Shown here: piece after piece, positions 7,204 to 12,806 of the stretch
How the letters are laid out: each line of letters begins with the position of its first letter
Position numbering within the stretch: the first letter of the stretch is position 1
Assembly: GCA_003151665.1 (NCBI GenBank)
Contig: PLYD01000134.1
Span: forward strand, 1-18,490
Source: Candidatus Dormiibacterota bacterium
Lineage (GTDB): Bacteria; Chloroflexota; Dormibacteria; Dormibacterales; Dormibacteraceae
Direction of reading: 5' to 3'
DNA: 18,490 nucleotides
Notes under the pieces: generated by a model
Seen by the model: only the letters and a program-made list of their open reading frames with translations
Database searches by the model: none
Told to the model about the DNA's origin: nothing
Program-made: the position numbers and the translations under genes

Positions 7204-7475
7204 CGCTGCGGTATCGGCATGTCCTGCCACTGCGTGCCATCTTCGGCGACTTCGGTTGCTGGTGCGCGGCTCCAGCAAACTGGCGCCCGGCGCCGGTCAG
7301 GGACAGTGACGGGGGCTCGACTCCAGAGCGAGCCTGAGCTTTTGGCGATCTCTAAGGCCTCGATGCGGCGCCTAGTGGCCACGATCGCCCAGCCGGGCCG
7401 CGGTTCGGACTTCAGCAACCCGACCAGTAGGCGCCGCTGCCAGGCTAGCTCGAGGCGGACCAGATCAGCCGACAA
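7161..7475 (-). CDS. Hypothetical protein coupled to the resolvase
   Basis: This 104-residue frame begins at TTG 7475, inside the last codons of the resolvase gene, whose TGA is at 7465-7467, so translation would be coupled. The N-terminal half is convincing as protein: a helical stretch with [18 protein letters not shown] and [13 protein letters not shown]. The C-terminal 30 residues become Arg/Ser/Pro rich as the frame overlaps the next gene. No function is recognised. Either the two frames are separate overlapping genes, or one protein has been split by a frameshift near 7200. Confidence 0.42.
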   Translation of the reverse strand: MSADLVRLELAWQRRLLVGLLKSEPRPGWAIVATRRRIEALEIAKSSGSLWSRAPVTVPDRRRAPVCWSRAPATEVAEDGTQWQDMPIPQRCSAKPRSLMRRRS

Positions 7476-8013
7476 GCTGGTGGCGGTACAAGGTCGCCCG
7501 GCTGATCCGCATGCTCCGCGCCACCTGGCTGATGCTCTTCCCGCTGGCTATGGCCTCCCGGATGTCGGCGAGCCGCTCCTCGTTCAGCACGCTAGGCCTC
7601 CCGAGCTTGCGGTTCCGAGCCCGCGCCGACGCTAGACCCGAGTCGATCCGCTCCTTGGTCAGAGCTCGCTCGAACTCGGCAAGGGCGGCCAACACATGGA
7701 AGATCAGCTTCCCGGTCGCGCTGGCGGTGTTGATCGAGTCGTGAAGGCTCTCGAACGCGACCCCACGCCCCGCCAGGTCCTCCACCGTGGCCAGCAGGTG
7801 GCGCATCGACCGGCCCAAGCGATCAAGACGCCAGATCACGAGTGTGTCCCCCGCCTGGAGCTCGGCCAGGCAGCGATTCAGCTCGGGGCGGTCGTCCTTG
7901 GCCCCCGAGAGCTTGTCGCTGTAGACCAACTCGCAGCCGGCCGCCTTGAGAGCGTCTAGCTGCAAGTCCAAGTTCTGACCGCGTGTACTGACCCTGGCGT
8001 AGCCTCGTTTCAT
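7465..8013 (-). CDS. Small serine recombinase (resolvase/invertase family)
   Basis: At 182 residues this is the usual length of Tn3/Hin-type recombinases. The nucleophile is S9 in YARVST. The conserved arginine motif LDRLGRS is at about 63-69, and the E-helix region [19 protein letters not shown] at about 104-122. The C-terminal 40 residues form a Hin-like helix-turn-helix ([19 protein letters not shown]). The family cuts and religates DNA at paired res or inversion sites. In an island this could resolve dimers of the replicating circle or invert a segment. The -10 box ends six bases before the ATG, so the message is probably leaderless. A 10-base inverted repeat at 8061-8094 upstream may be part of its target site. 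Confidence 0.88.
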   Translation of the reverse strand: MKRGYARVSTRGQNLDLQLDALKAAGCELVYSDKLSGAKDDRPELNRCLAELQAGDTLVIWRLDRLGRSMRHLLATVEDLAGRGVAFESLHDSINTASATGKLIFHVLAALAEFERALTKERIDSGLASARARNRKLGRPSVLNEERLADIREAIASGKSISQVARSMRISRATLYRHQLVG

Positions 8014-8019
8014 GTACTA

Positions 8020-8049
8020 ATGATACAGGTTTATGCGACAGGAAATCAA
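8020..8049 (-). promoter_or_regulatory. Resolvase promoter, probably leaderless
   Basis: On the minus strand TTGATT (8044-8049) and TATCAT (8020-8025) are 18 bases apart. The ATG at 8013-8011 begins seven positions downstream of the -10, where transcription should start. Confidence 0.55.
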
Positions 8050-8060
8050 GATCAGCGTCC

Positions 8061-8094
8061 ACATGTCTCAGAAACAGTTGATTGTGAGACACGT
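8061..8094. repeat. Inverted repeat upstream of the resolvase
   Basis: ACATGTCTCA (8061-8070) and TGAGACACGT (8085-8094) are complementary at 9 of 10 positions around a 14-base spacer. The site lies just upstream of the resolvase -35 box, the usual place for a res subsite or autoregulatory operator. Function is inferred from position only. Confidence 0.45.
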
Positions 8095-8144
8095 GGAACC
8101 TGGCTGGGCACAGGAGTACCTTGTTGGCGAGGAGGTGATGCCAC

Positions 8145-8306
8145 ATGCCAGACGAAGCAAAGGTCAAGGAGGCTGGCGCGCTCATCAAGCGAGCTGCGCG
8201 CCAGCTCGCCGACGCGGGGAACGCGCAAACGTGGGATAGGGCCAAGGCCGCAATCGCACAGGCCGCGACGTACCTGCGCCGCGCCGGTGACGAGCTGGAA
8301 AGCTAA
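8145..8306 (+). CDS. 53-aa helical small protein
   Basis: This short frame has an excellent ribosome-binding site: AGGAGGTGA, fully complementary to the 16S tail, at 8130-8138, six bases before ATG 8145. The 53-residue product is almost entirely alpha-helical, Ala/Lys/Arg/Glu rich, with KEAGALIKRAARQLADAG and AAIAQAATYLRRAGDELES. These are probably two amphipathic helices forming a hairpin. No family or function is recognised. A strong hairpin starts three bases after its stop. An overlapping longer + frame (8033-8239) lacks such a site. Confidence 0.6.
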   Translation: MPDEAKVKEAGALIKRAARQLADAGNAQTWDRAKAAIAQAATYLRRAGDELES

Positions 8307-8308
8307 AA

Positions 8309-8361
8309 CGCCCGTTCGGCCGAAACCAGGGCTGGACGGCCGGGCGGGCGCTGGAGCGCCC
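8309..8361 (+). terminator. Overlapping alternative hairpins after the 53-aa gene
   Basis: Bases 8309-8321 pair with 8338-8350 (13 pairs, two of them G-U) around a 16-base loop. A second hairpin, GGGCGC (8346-8351) with GCGCCC (8356-8361) around TGGA, shares bases with the first, so both cannot form fully. There is no T-tract, so an intrinsic terminator of the U-less type or a regulatory RNA structure is possible. Confidence 0.45.
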
Positions 8362-8454
8362 CCTAGCTGGCCTTCCCGCCCTTCAAGAAGTCCTGCTGAT
8401 CGCCAGCTGCCGGCTATACGGAGCGCTTCCTCGAGAGTAGGCTCGTGACCGGGT

Positions 8455-9162
8455 ATGGGCGGACTCATCGGGCTGCTAATCAAGGGCATAGTCGCGTTGG
8501 CGGTGTTCAGCGCCTACGCGCTCTGGCACCTCATACGTCTTTCTATGCTGGCTGTCGCCTACGCCGTAAGAGTCACCGTTCAGCTCCTCAGCCAGCGCAG
8601 CGGCGGCCAGGTTTCGCCGGATAACCGTTACTGGTGGAACGGACAGCGGTGGGTGCCAAGGCTTCCGGCAGGGATGTGGATCGTTCCTGGCGCCGCCGTC
8701 GCCGTCCTGCTCCTAGCGGCCGGAATGTGCACCGCATCACTGCAGACGCCGCCTAGCAGCAATCCCGGAGGAACCGTCGCGGATGCACGGGCCGGTCCCA
8801 CCGATTCACCAACGCCAAGTTCGGCCGCAACGCCGACAGCAACCTCACGCTCGACACCCTCGCCTAAGCGGCGCACGGTCCCGCCTACAACACGAACCAC
8901 ACCGCCGCCTACACGAACTAAACCGCCACCTAGTACGTGCGGCGCACCCGCGAATCCATTCGGGTACGACTTCTGCTCACCCCCCAGCCTGATATATAGC
9001 CCGCCGTCATCCTTCTGTGGTTACTTCAATTGCATCCCGAGCTTCTGGAAGAGCACTAACGGCTACGTCGACGAGTGCAGCGACGGCACGTACAGCCACT
9101 CAGGCGGCCGCCAGGGTGCGTGCTCCTACCATGGCGGCGAGTTGCGGCCTCTCTATTCGTAA
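8455..9162 (+). CDS. Membrane-anchored surface protein with a DUF3761-like C-terminus
   Basis: This 235-residue protein has a modular layout. A hydrophobic N-terminus (about 4-44) is followed by a DUF2510-like module, SPDNRYWWNGQRWVPR (54-69), and a second membrane helix (about 73-92). A long Pro/Thr/Ser linker (95-160) then leads to a cysteine-rich outer domain with C162, C174, C188, C193, C208 and C223. The end, DECSDGTYSHSGGRQGACS followed by YHGG, matches the signature of DUF3761, a small extracellular domain of unknown function. A TAGGCT -10 box (8438-8443) lies 11 bases before the ATG. The short aromatic module also occurs in the Ltp-like protein encoded just downstream on the other strand. 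The surface location is well supported; the role is unknown. Confidence 0.72.
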   Translation: MGGLIGLLIKGIVALAVFSAYALWHLIRLSMLAVAYAVRVTVQLLSQRSGGQVSPDNRYWWNGQRWVPRLPAGMWIVPGAAVAVLLLAAGMCTASLQTPPSSNPGGTVADARAGPTDSPTPSSAATPTATSRSTPSPKRRTVPPTTRTTPPPTRTKPPPSTCGAPANPFGYDFCSPPSLIYSPPSSFCGYFNCIPSFWKSTNGYVDECSDGTYSHSGGRQGACSYHGGELRPLYS

Positions 9163-9254
9163 ATTAGCAAATCGCGGTTTACACGCGGTCGGACGAAATG
9201 ATCGCTCGAAGCCGGCGAGCCTTCCACCTACATCAGGGCCCGTTCGGCGGGATT

Positions 9255-9338
9255 CTATGGGCGATTCCTGCCGAGTGGTACCGCAGCCACGGCCAAGATG
9301 ACCAGCAGCGGAACGAAGACGATTGGCATTCGAATCAT
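9255..9338 (-). CDS. 27-aa hydrophobic peptide coupled to the Ltp-like gene
   Basis: ATG 9338 follows an AGGAGGA ribosome-binding site (9344-9350) that overlaps the stop codon of the Ltp-like gene (9349-9351), so translation is likely coupled. The product is 27 residues: a short basic N-terminus, one hydrophobic helix with FVPLLVILAVAAVPLG, and a polar end (RNRP). It is a single-pass membrane mini-protein by composition. It resembles phage membrane micro-proteins and type I toxins only in size and hydrophobicity. I do not recognise it. Confidence 0.5.
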   Translation of the reverse strand: MIRMPIVFVPLLVILAVAAVPLGRNRP

Positions 9339-9348
9339 GTTTTTCCTC

Positions 9349-9930
9349 CTAGCAAGCTCCTGCTTGCTTCGCTCCATATGTAGCCTGAGCGACTGTGTAC
9401 TTGTCACCGGCCGACGAGTCCAGTTGCTGGATCAGGCCCTTGCATGAAAAGCCCGAGATGCTCAGGTACTGCTTGGCCGATTGCACGGCCTCTGCGTTCC
9501 AATTCACGTGGAGGCTATCGACGGCGATGGTCGCATCCCGAACCGAGTACCCGTCGCCAGCCGATGACGAGAGCTGGTCAATGAGACCCAGCCGCGAAAA
9601 GCCTGAGATGCTCAGGTACTGTTGGGCTGACCTTGCTGCGTTCTGCTGCTGATTCGTCAGGGTGGGGCCAGCCGGTGTCGGGCTCGCCTTGGCGGTTGGG
9701 CTGGCCTGTGCCGTCGGTGAGCTGATTGCAACCGCGGCGTTCTGAGGCGTCTTGCCACCATTTGCAATCGCCGCGCCAATGCCGACTAGGAGCAGAGCAC
9801 CGACCACGATGCCGATGTTGCGTAGCTTGTGGGACTTCTTGGGTGGAGCCGCCGGCGGTCCCCCGTTAACTGGGATCCACGCGGTTCCGTTCCACTGATA
9901 CTTGCCGTCCGGCGAAAGCTGGGCGCTCAT
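9349..9930 (-). CDS. Ltp-family (superinfection-exclusion-like) membrane protein
   Basis: This 193-residue protein begins with a DUF2510-like module (SPDGKYQWNGTAWIPV, 6-21). A membrane helix (about 39-57) and a Ser/Thr/Pro/Ala linker (60-92) follow. Two repeats then come, each with A..YL....FS..GLI.QL followed by Y(S/T)V..A (about 98-146 and 148-190). These are the helical repeats of the Ltp host cell-surface family (PF07553), named from the TP-J34 prophage lipoprotein that blocks DNA injection by other phages. Unlike that protein it has no lipobox and is held by a transmembrane helix. The two repeats contain a 26-base DNA match (9446-9471 and 9596-9621, one mismatch) offset by exactly 150 bases, indicating internal duplication. 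It has its own promoter at 10026-10055. Confidence 0.78.
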   Translation of the reverse strand: MSAQLSPDGKYQWNGTAWIPVNGGPPAAPPKKSHKLRNIGIVVGALLLVGIGAAIANGGKTPQNAAVAISSPTAQASPTAKASPTPAGPTLTNQQQNAARSAQQYLSISGFSRLGLIDQLSSSAGDGYSVRDATIAVDSLHVNWNAEAVQSAKQYLSISGFSCKGLIQQLDSSAGDKYTVAQATYGAKQAGAC

Positions 9931-10025
9931 GACTCTTTTCTTTGTGTGATCGAGTAGAAGTCCGGCACTCTCGGCATCTCGAGCTCCTTTGGTGGGAGCG
10001 AGCGAGAGCTCGCTGTAAAGCGAAC

Positions 10026-10055
10026 GCTATACCCATCCAACAACCTCGGCAACAA
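10026..10055 (-). promoter_or_regulatory. Promoter of the Ltp-like gene
   Basis: TTGTTG (10050-10055) and TATAGC (10026-10031) on the minus strand are 18 bases apart, predicting a start near 10019 and a leader of about 90 bases. The leader contains short inverted repeats (for example AGCGAG and CTCGCT around 10000). Confidence 0.5.
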
Positions 10056-10086
10056 CTTCTCTCAATGATGGACTTTGTAGTCTCTT

Positions 10087-10148
10087 TAGACCTAGCGGTC
10101 TCCATAGACTCCGTAGACCGGTCTACGGTCTATGGGTCTACAGGGTCT
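10087..10148. repeat. GGTCTA/TAGACC repeat cluster with an 18-bp perfect palindrome
   Basis: The palindrome CCGTAGACCGGTCTACGG occupies 10111-10128 and is extended by CCATAGA (10102-10108) pairing with TCTATGG (10129-10135). Around it lie about eight copies of GGTCT(A) or (T)AGAC(C): 10087, 10097, 10105, 10114, 10120, 10127, 10135 and 10144, many 7-9 bases apart. It covers the last codons of the HEPN-like gene and the region upstream of the Ltp promoter. An operator, replication or partition site is possible. Confidence 0.65.
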
Positions 10149-10711
10149 GTGCGCGTGTCGGAGCTGTCGGTGGCCGCCTCCAATGCCATCGCTGCGTGCT
10201 TAGGGTCTTTGCGCCGGGTGAAATTCACCAGATCGACCACCACGAACAGACCGGCCTTCATCGCATCGCCAGCATCTTTCGCGAGCTTCTCCATTTCGGC
10301 GCGGGGCATTCGAACTAAGCGAAACGGGCCTCTCCTCAGTCCCTCTAACTCATCAGGTCCGACCGAAGACCATATCGTGTGCACGACCTCATTCCGGCGC
10401 CGCCCGATCTCCCGCGCAGACTCGATCCAAACCTTCCAACGGTCGAGGAGATCGCCTTCTGGCAAGAACGTAGGTGCTAGGCGGAGTAGCGTGTCCAGCA
10501 CGGCGCCATGCGTCAACCGCCTGAACGCCAGGTCGACCTTACCGAAGTCCGCATCCATCGAGATGGCCAGCGCGATGATCGCGATGTGCTCGAGGGCAGC
10601 GCATGTAACAACGAGCTCACCAACTAGCGTCCTGTCTTCGTCTCGAAGTTGCGCTGCCATGCTTGAAAGGGTCTCACACCCGAAGTGATCCCCTATGAGA
10701 GGGTCAGTCAT
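10130..10711 (-). CDS. HEPN-like protein with an Rx4H motif
   Basis: This 193-residue, mostly helical protein starts at ATG 10711, which shares a base with the stop of the RepA gene (TGATG), so the two are coupled. A TTG one codon earlier is less likely. The motif RNEVVH at 106-111 fits the R(N)x3H signature of HEPN RNases, and the preceding helix has ALEHIAIIAL (39-48). HEPN proteins are frequent in toxin-antitoxin and abortive-infection systems, but some are inactive or only bind nucleotides. No MNT-type or other antitoxin partner is recognised next to it. The C-terminal tail is polar and is encoded by the palindromic repeat cluster. It may be a replication accessory protein instead. Confidence 0.5.
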   Translation of the reverse strand: MTDPLIGDHFGCETLSSMAAQLRDEDRTLVGELVVTCAALEHIAIIALAISMDADFGKVDLAFRRLTHGAVLDTLLRLAPTFLPEGDLLDRWKVWIESAREIGRRRNEVVHTIWSSVGPDELEGLRRGPFRLVRMPRAEMEKLAKDAGDAMKAGLFVVVDLVNFTRRKDPKHAAMALEAATDSSDTRTDPVDP

Positions 10712-10819
10712 CAAAGGGGATCAAATGTGTTGTGTGACCCCCTATGCGTGTTGAATACGACCCCCCGCTCCTCGGGCGAAGTGATCCCCTTTGGCGTGCC
10801 GTCCTGTTGATCCCCTATG
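10681..10819. repeat. Five iteron-like repeats at the end of repA
   Basis: Five copies of TGATCCCCT(A/T)TG occur at 10686-10697, 10712-10723 (inverted), 10735-10746 (one mismatch, GACCCCC), 10782-10793 and 10808-10819. Two are preceded by CGAAG. Starts are 26, 23, 47 and 26 bases apart. They lie in the 3' end of the RepA-like gene and the start of the next gene, a plausible replication origin. Confidence 0.65.
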
Positions 10820-11820
10820 CGCCAGCTCCAGTAACCCTGCTTCCCAAAGCCCACTCGCTCGGCGACGATCCCCATCTCCTTCTTGGCTCGCTTCAGGGTG
10901 GCCGGCGGTATGTCGTGTTCGTCCGCGGCCTCGAAGATGCGCTTGGAGTCCACCGGCCCATCGGCTAGGAGCTCTGCGAGTAGATCCTTGGCGGTCGTTC
11001 TGGGCCGTGGACGGCCGAAGGCGATCATCAGATCCTCCGCCATCTGGTCCGTCTCTTCGCCCCATACGATCCGCGAGGTGGGGATCGTCTGCGAACCCTC
11101 GGTGAGCGTCACGCCCTCGATCTGGTAGCGCTGGGACCGCGGCTTAATCCCAAGGTTGTTCTTGAGCACCGAGAAGACGAACGTATCCGGCTGGTCTGGG
11201 TCTTTCACCACGCCGAACACGGTCCTGGCCAAGGCGGAGAAGCCGATGCTCCCCAACCCTCGATACAACGCATTTGGCACTCGGTCCTGCTTGTTCAAGT
11301 GTCGGAGTGCGACGCCGGCGCAGCCTGTGCGCTCGAGCATCTCCACCAGCGGCGTCATGGCGCGTCGGACGTCGTGCTCGCTGTTGGCGTTGGCCGAGTC
11401 GGAGAGGAAGGCGCTTAGCGGGTCGAAGCCGATCAACAGCGCGTTGTCTTCGATGATCAACCCCTCCAACAGGTTGATGTCCTCGGGGATTGAGATCAAC
11501 CTCTCGCCGCCGTCCTGGGCCGGAATCGTTGCCACGAGACGCACCTTCGAGCAGTCGGCGCCGGCCGCCACGAGGCGGGGCACCACCGTGGCTTCCCAGC
11601 TGTCTTCGGCGCCGACGATGATCACGCCTCCGACCTCGCACGCGCTGCCATCGGGCCAGGGCATGCCGGTGGTGATGTGTGAGGCCAACGCCGCGAGGAT
11701 CTGGGACTTGCCGCGCTCCGGGTCTCCGTCGAAACCTGAGAGGACGCCGCGCGCCAGCCGGTTGGGCCACAACCAGTCGACGGCTTTCATGCTGAGCAAG
11801 CTGGCTTTGCGCCCGACCAT
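10711..11820 (-). CDS. RepA-like AAA (RecA-fold) replicative helicase
   Basis: This 369-residue protein has a RecA-type ATPase core like that of plasmid and phage RepA hexameric helicases (AAA_25 class). Walker A is GDPERGKS at 32-39, then GGVIIVGAED (64-73). Walker B is ALLIGFD at 127-133 (D133), and a sensor-like VALRHLNK lies at about 170-177. After a linker, residues about 280-335 look like a winged helix (TAKDLLAELLADGPVDSKRI), followed by GYWSWRI. The family unwinds DNA at an origin. Its last 40 codons carry iteron-like repeats. ATG 11820 follows directly after the stop of the 66-aa gene. It implies that the excised element can replicate. Confidence 0.8.
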   Translation of the reverse strand: MVGRKASLLSMKAVDWLWPNRLARGVLSGFDGDPERGKSQILAALASHITTGMPWPDGSACEVGGVIIVGAEDSWEATVVPRLVAAGADCSKVRLVATIPAQDGGERLISIPEDINLLEGLIIEDNALLIGFDPLSAFLSDSANANSEHDVRRAMTPLVEMLERTGCAGVALRHLNKQDRVPNALYRGLGSIGFSALARTVFGVVKDPDQPDTFVFSVLKNNLGIKPRSQRYQIEGVTLTEGSQTIPTSRIVWGEETDQMAEDLMIAFGRPRPRTTAKDLLAELLADGPVDSKRIFEAADEHDIPPATLKRAKKEMGIVAERVGFGKQGYWSWRIGDQQDGTPKGITSPEERGVVFNTHRGSHNTFDPL

Positions 11821-12021
11821 CTACTTGTGCCCGCCGATGTGGTCCCGCGCTTCACCGATGCAGAACCATGCCGATTGGAGGTGGTCGATCGCTTCCTTCA
11901 GGGCCTGGCAAGGTAGGTCGCGCGAAAGACTCTCGGCGTCTATGCGCCGGTGAGCCACGGCCGCTTGCAGGTCATCGACACGCTTCTCCAAGTCCGCACG
12001 CCAGGAATCGATCTCTGGCAT
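11821..12021 (-). CDS. 66-aa small helical protein
   Basis: The ATG at 12021 shares one base with the preceding stop (TGATG), and the stop abuts the RepA ATG. The 66 residues are charged and helical (SWRADLEKRVDDLQAAVAHR and ALKEAIDHLQSAWFCIGEAR), probably two helices or a short coiled coil. It is part of the early leftward operon between the repressor and RepA. No function is recognised. Confidence 0.55.
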   Translation of the reverse strand: MPEIDSWRADLEKRVDDLQAAVAHRRIDAESLSRDLPCQALKEAIDHLQSAWFCIGEARDHIGGHK

Positions 12022-12290
12022 CAGATGTGCTCCCCGGTCGCGAGCTCGTGCCTGACCTTCGCTCGAAAGTCACCCTCGGTGAGCGCGGAGCCACCGATCA
12101 GGCAGTAGAACCGGAAGCGGTCGTGGGCTACGAGCTCCGCCAGATCCTCGTCGACCGTGGCCAGCTGCTCGCGCGCAGCCTGCAGCTCGAGGCATAGGTC
12201 CACGACGACGCCCCAGCTCAGCCGGCCGCATGTGCAAGCTCCGCCCTTGTTTTGGGCGTGTGGATTAGGCTTGGCGTAGGGAGTCGCCAC
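12021..12290 (-). CDS. 89-aa small protein of the early operon
   Basis: The frame is open to 12425, but that part overlaps a better-looking gene, so GTG 12290 is chosen; AGGA precedes it closely. The product has a Cys-x-Cys-x12-Cys pattern (ACTCGRLSWGVVVDLC) and then a helical stretch (ELQAAREQLATVDEDLAEL). It ends with a mixed region containing CLIGGSALTEGDF. It could bind metal but fits no known motif. Its stop shares a base with the next ATG. The start is uncertain. Confidence 0.45.
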   Translation of the reverse strand: MATPYAKPNPHAQNKGGACTCGRLSWGVVVDLCLELQAAREQLATVDEDLAELVAHDRFRFYCLIGGSALTEGDFRAKVRHELATGEHI

Positions 12291-12453
12291 TAGTCCTGGC
12301 AGCTCCTTCGGCCCGAGGGTCATCAGCCCTGCGGGCCATTTTCTTGTCAGCCGAGCGCTGCGCTTGAAGGTCGGCCTGGATCGCGGCCACCACACGAGCA
12401 AGGTCAAGCCATAGGGGCGACGCAAACGCGCTCCGGGTCGGCTTAGAGATCAT
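12265..12453 (-). CDS. 62-aa small protein following the repressor
   Basis: ATG 12453 overlaps the repressor's stop by four bases (ATGA), which supports translation. The 62 residues include a hydrophobic/helical stretch (WLDLARVVAAIQADLQAQ) and a very basic C-terminal half (KKMARRADDPR). It is probably a small cytoplasmic, perhaps nucleic-acid-binding, protein. No family is recognised. It overlaps the next gene by about 26 bases if that gene starts at 12290. Confidence 0.5.
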   Translation of the reverse strand: MISKPTRSAFASPLWLDLARVVAAIQADLQAQRSADKKMARRADDPRAEGAARTSGDSLRQA

Positions 12454-12683
12454 CTTCGCGCCACCTGCTGGAGGGTCTCGAGCACGGCTGCATAGCGGAG
12501 AGCAACTCGAGGACGAGGTGTGCGCTGGCCGGATTCCCAGCGAGAGATCGCGCTCGGCGCAGCGCCGATGGCCTCGCTGAATTCAGAGAGGCTCAGTCCG
12601 GCCGTGAGGCGGATACGGCGTGCAGCCCCGGTGCGAGCCAGCTCGCGAGCGGTTGCGATCCTTGCCAACTCTGCCGGAGTCAT
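12450..12683 (-). CDS. XRE-family (Cro/C1-type) repressor
   Basis: From ATG 12683 the protein has 77 residues. It is essentially one helix-turn-helix domain: ARRIRLTAGLSLSEFSEAIG, then APSAISRWESGQRTPRPR, the usual XRE recognition-helix and ISRWE(S)G signature. A longer frame to 12779 runs through the operator region, so it is rejected. TACCGT (-10) lies eight bases before the ATG, so the message is probably leaderless. It faces the integrase operon across a symmetrical control region, as phage and satellite repressors do, and heads the leftward early operon. Confidence 0.8.
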   Translation of the reverse strand: MTPAELARIATARELARTGAARRIRLTAGLSLSEFSEAIGAAPSAISRWESGQRTPRPRVALRYAAVLETLQQVARR

Positions 12684-12691
12684 CGGGCCAA

Positions 12692-12720
12692 ACGGTACGC
12701 ACTTGGGAACGCTTGGACAA
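12692..12720 (-). promoter_or_regulatory. Repressor promoter (leftward)
   Basis: TTGTCC (12715-12720) and TACCGT (12692-12697) on the minus strand with a 17-base spacer. The ATG follows eight bases after the -10 box. Confidence 0.5.
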
Positions 12721-12796
12721 CTCTTTCCCATCGACGTAAATCCGGGGTCGGGAAAGTCGGCTCCGCGACTTGACGGCACTTTCCCAAAAGCGTACC
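12694..12796. promoter_or_regulatory. Symmetrical operator region of the divergent switch
   Basis: GGTACGC-N2-TTGGGAA (12694-12709) is mirrored perfectly by TTCCCAA-N2-GCGTACC (12781-12796). Each overlaps the -10 side of one promoter. Inner TTTCCC (12724-12729) and GGGAAA (12750-12755) form a second pair. This suggests cooperative binding of the XRE repressor to both promoters. Confidence 0.6.
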
Positions 12797-12798
12797 AT
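12770..12798 (+). promoter_or_regulatory. Promoter of the integrase operon (rightward)
   Basis: TTGACG (12770-12775) and TACCAT (12793-12798) are 17 bases apart. GTG 12807 lies eight bases beyond the -10 box, which predicts a leaderless message. Confidence 0.6.
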
Positions 12799-12806
12799 TC
12801 CGAACT

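Noticed and set aside
8020..8448. A 142-residue + strand frame starting next to the resolvase promoter
   Set aside because: It overlaps the better-supported 53-aa gene in another frame and runs through the hairpin region.
12684..12779. Extended N-terminus for the XRE repressor
   Set aside because: These bases hold the promoter and mirrored operators; the start at 12683 fits the -10 box.
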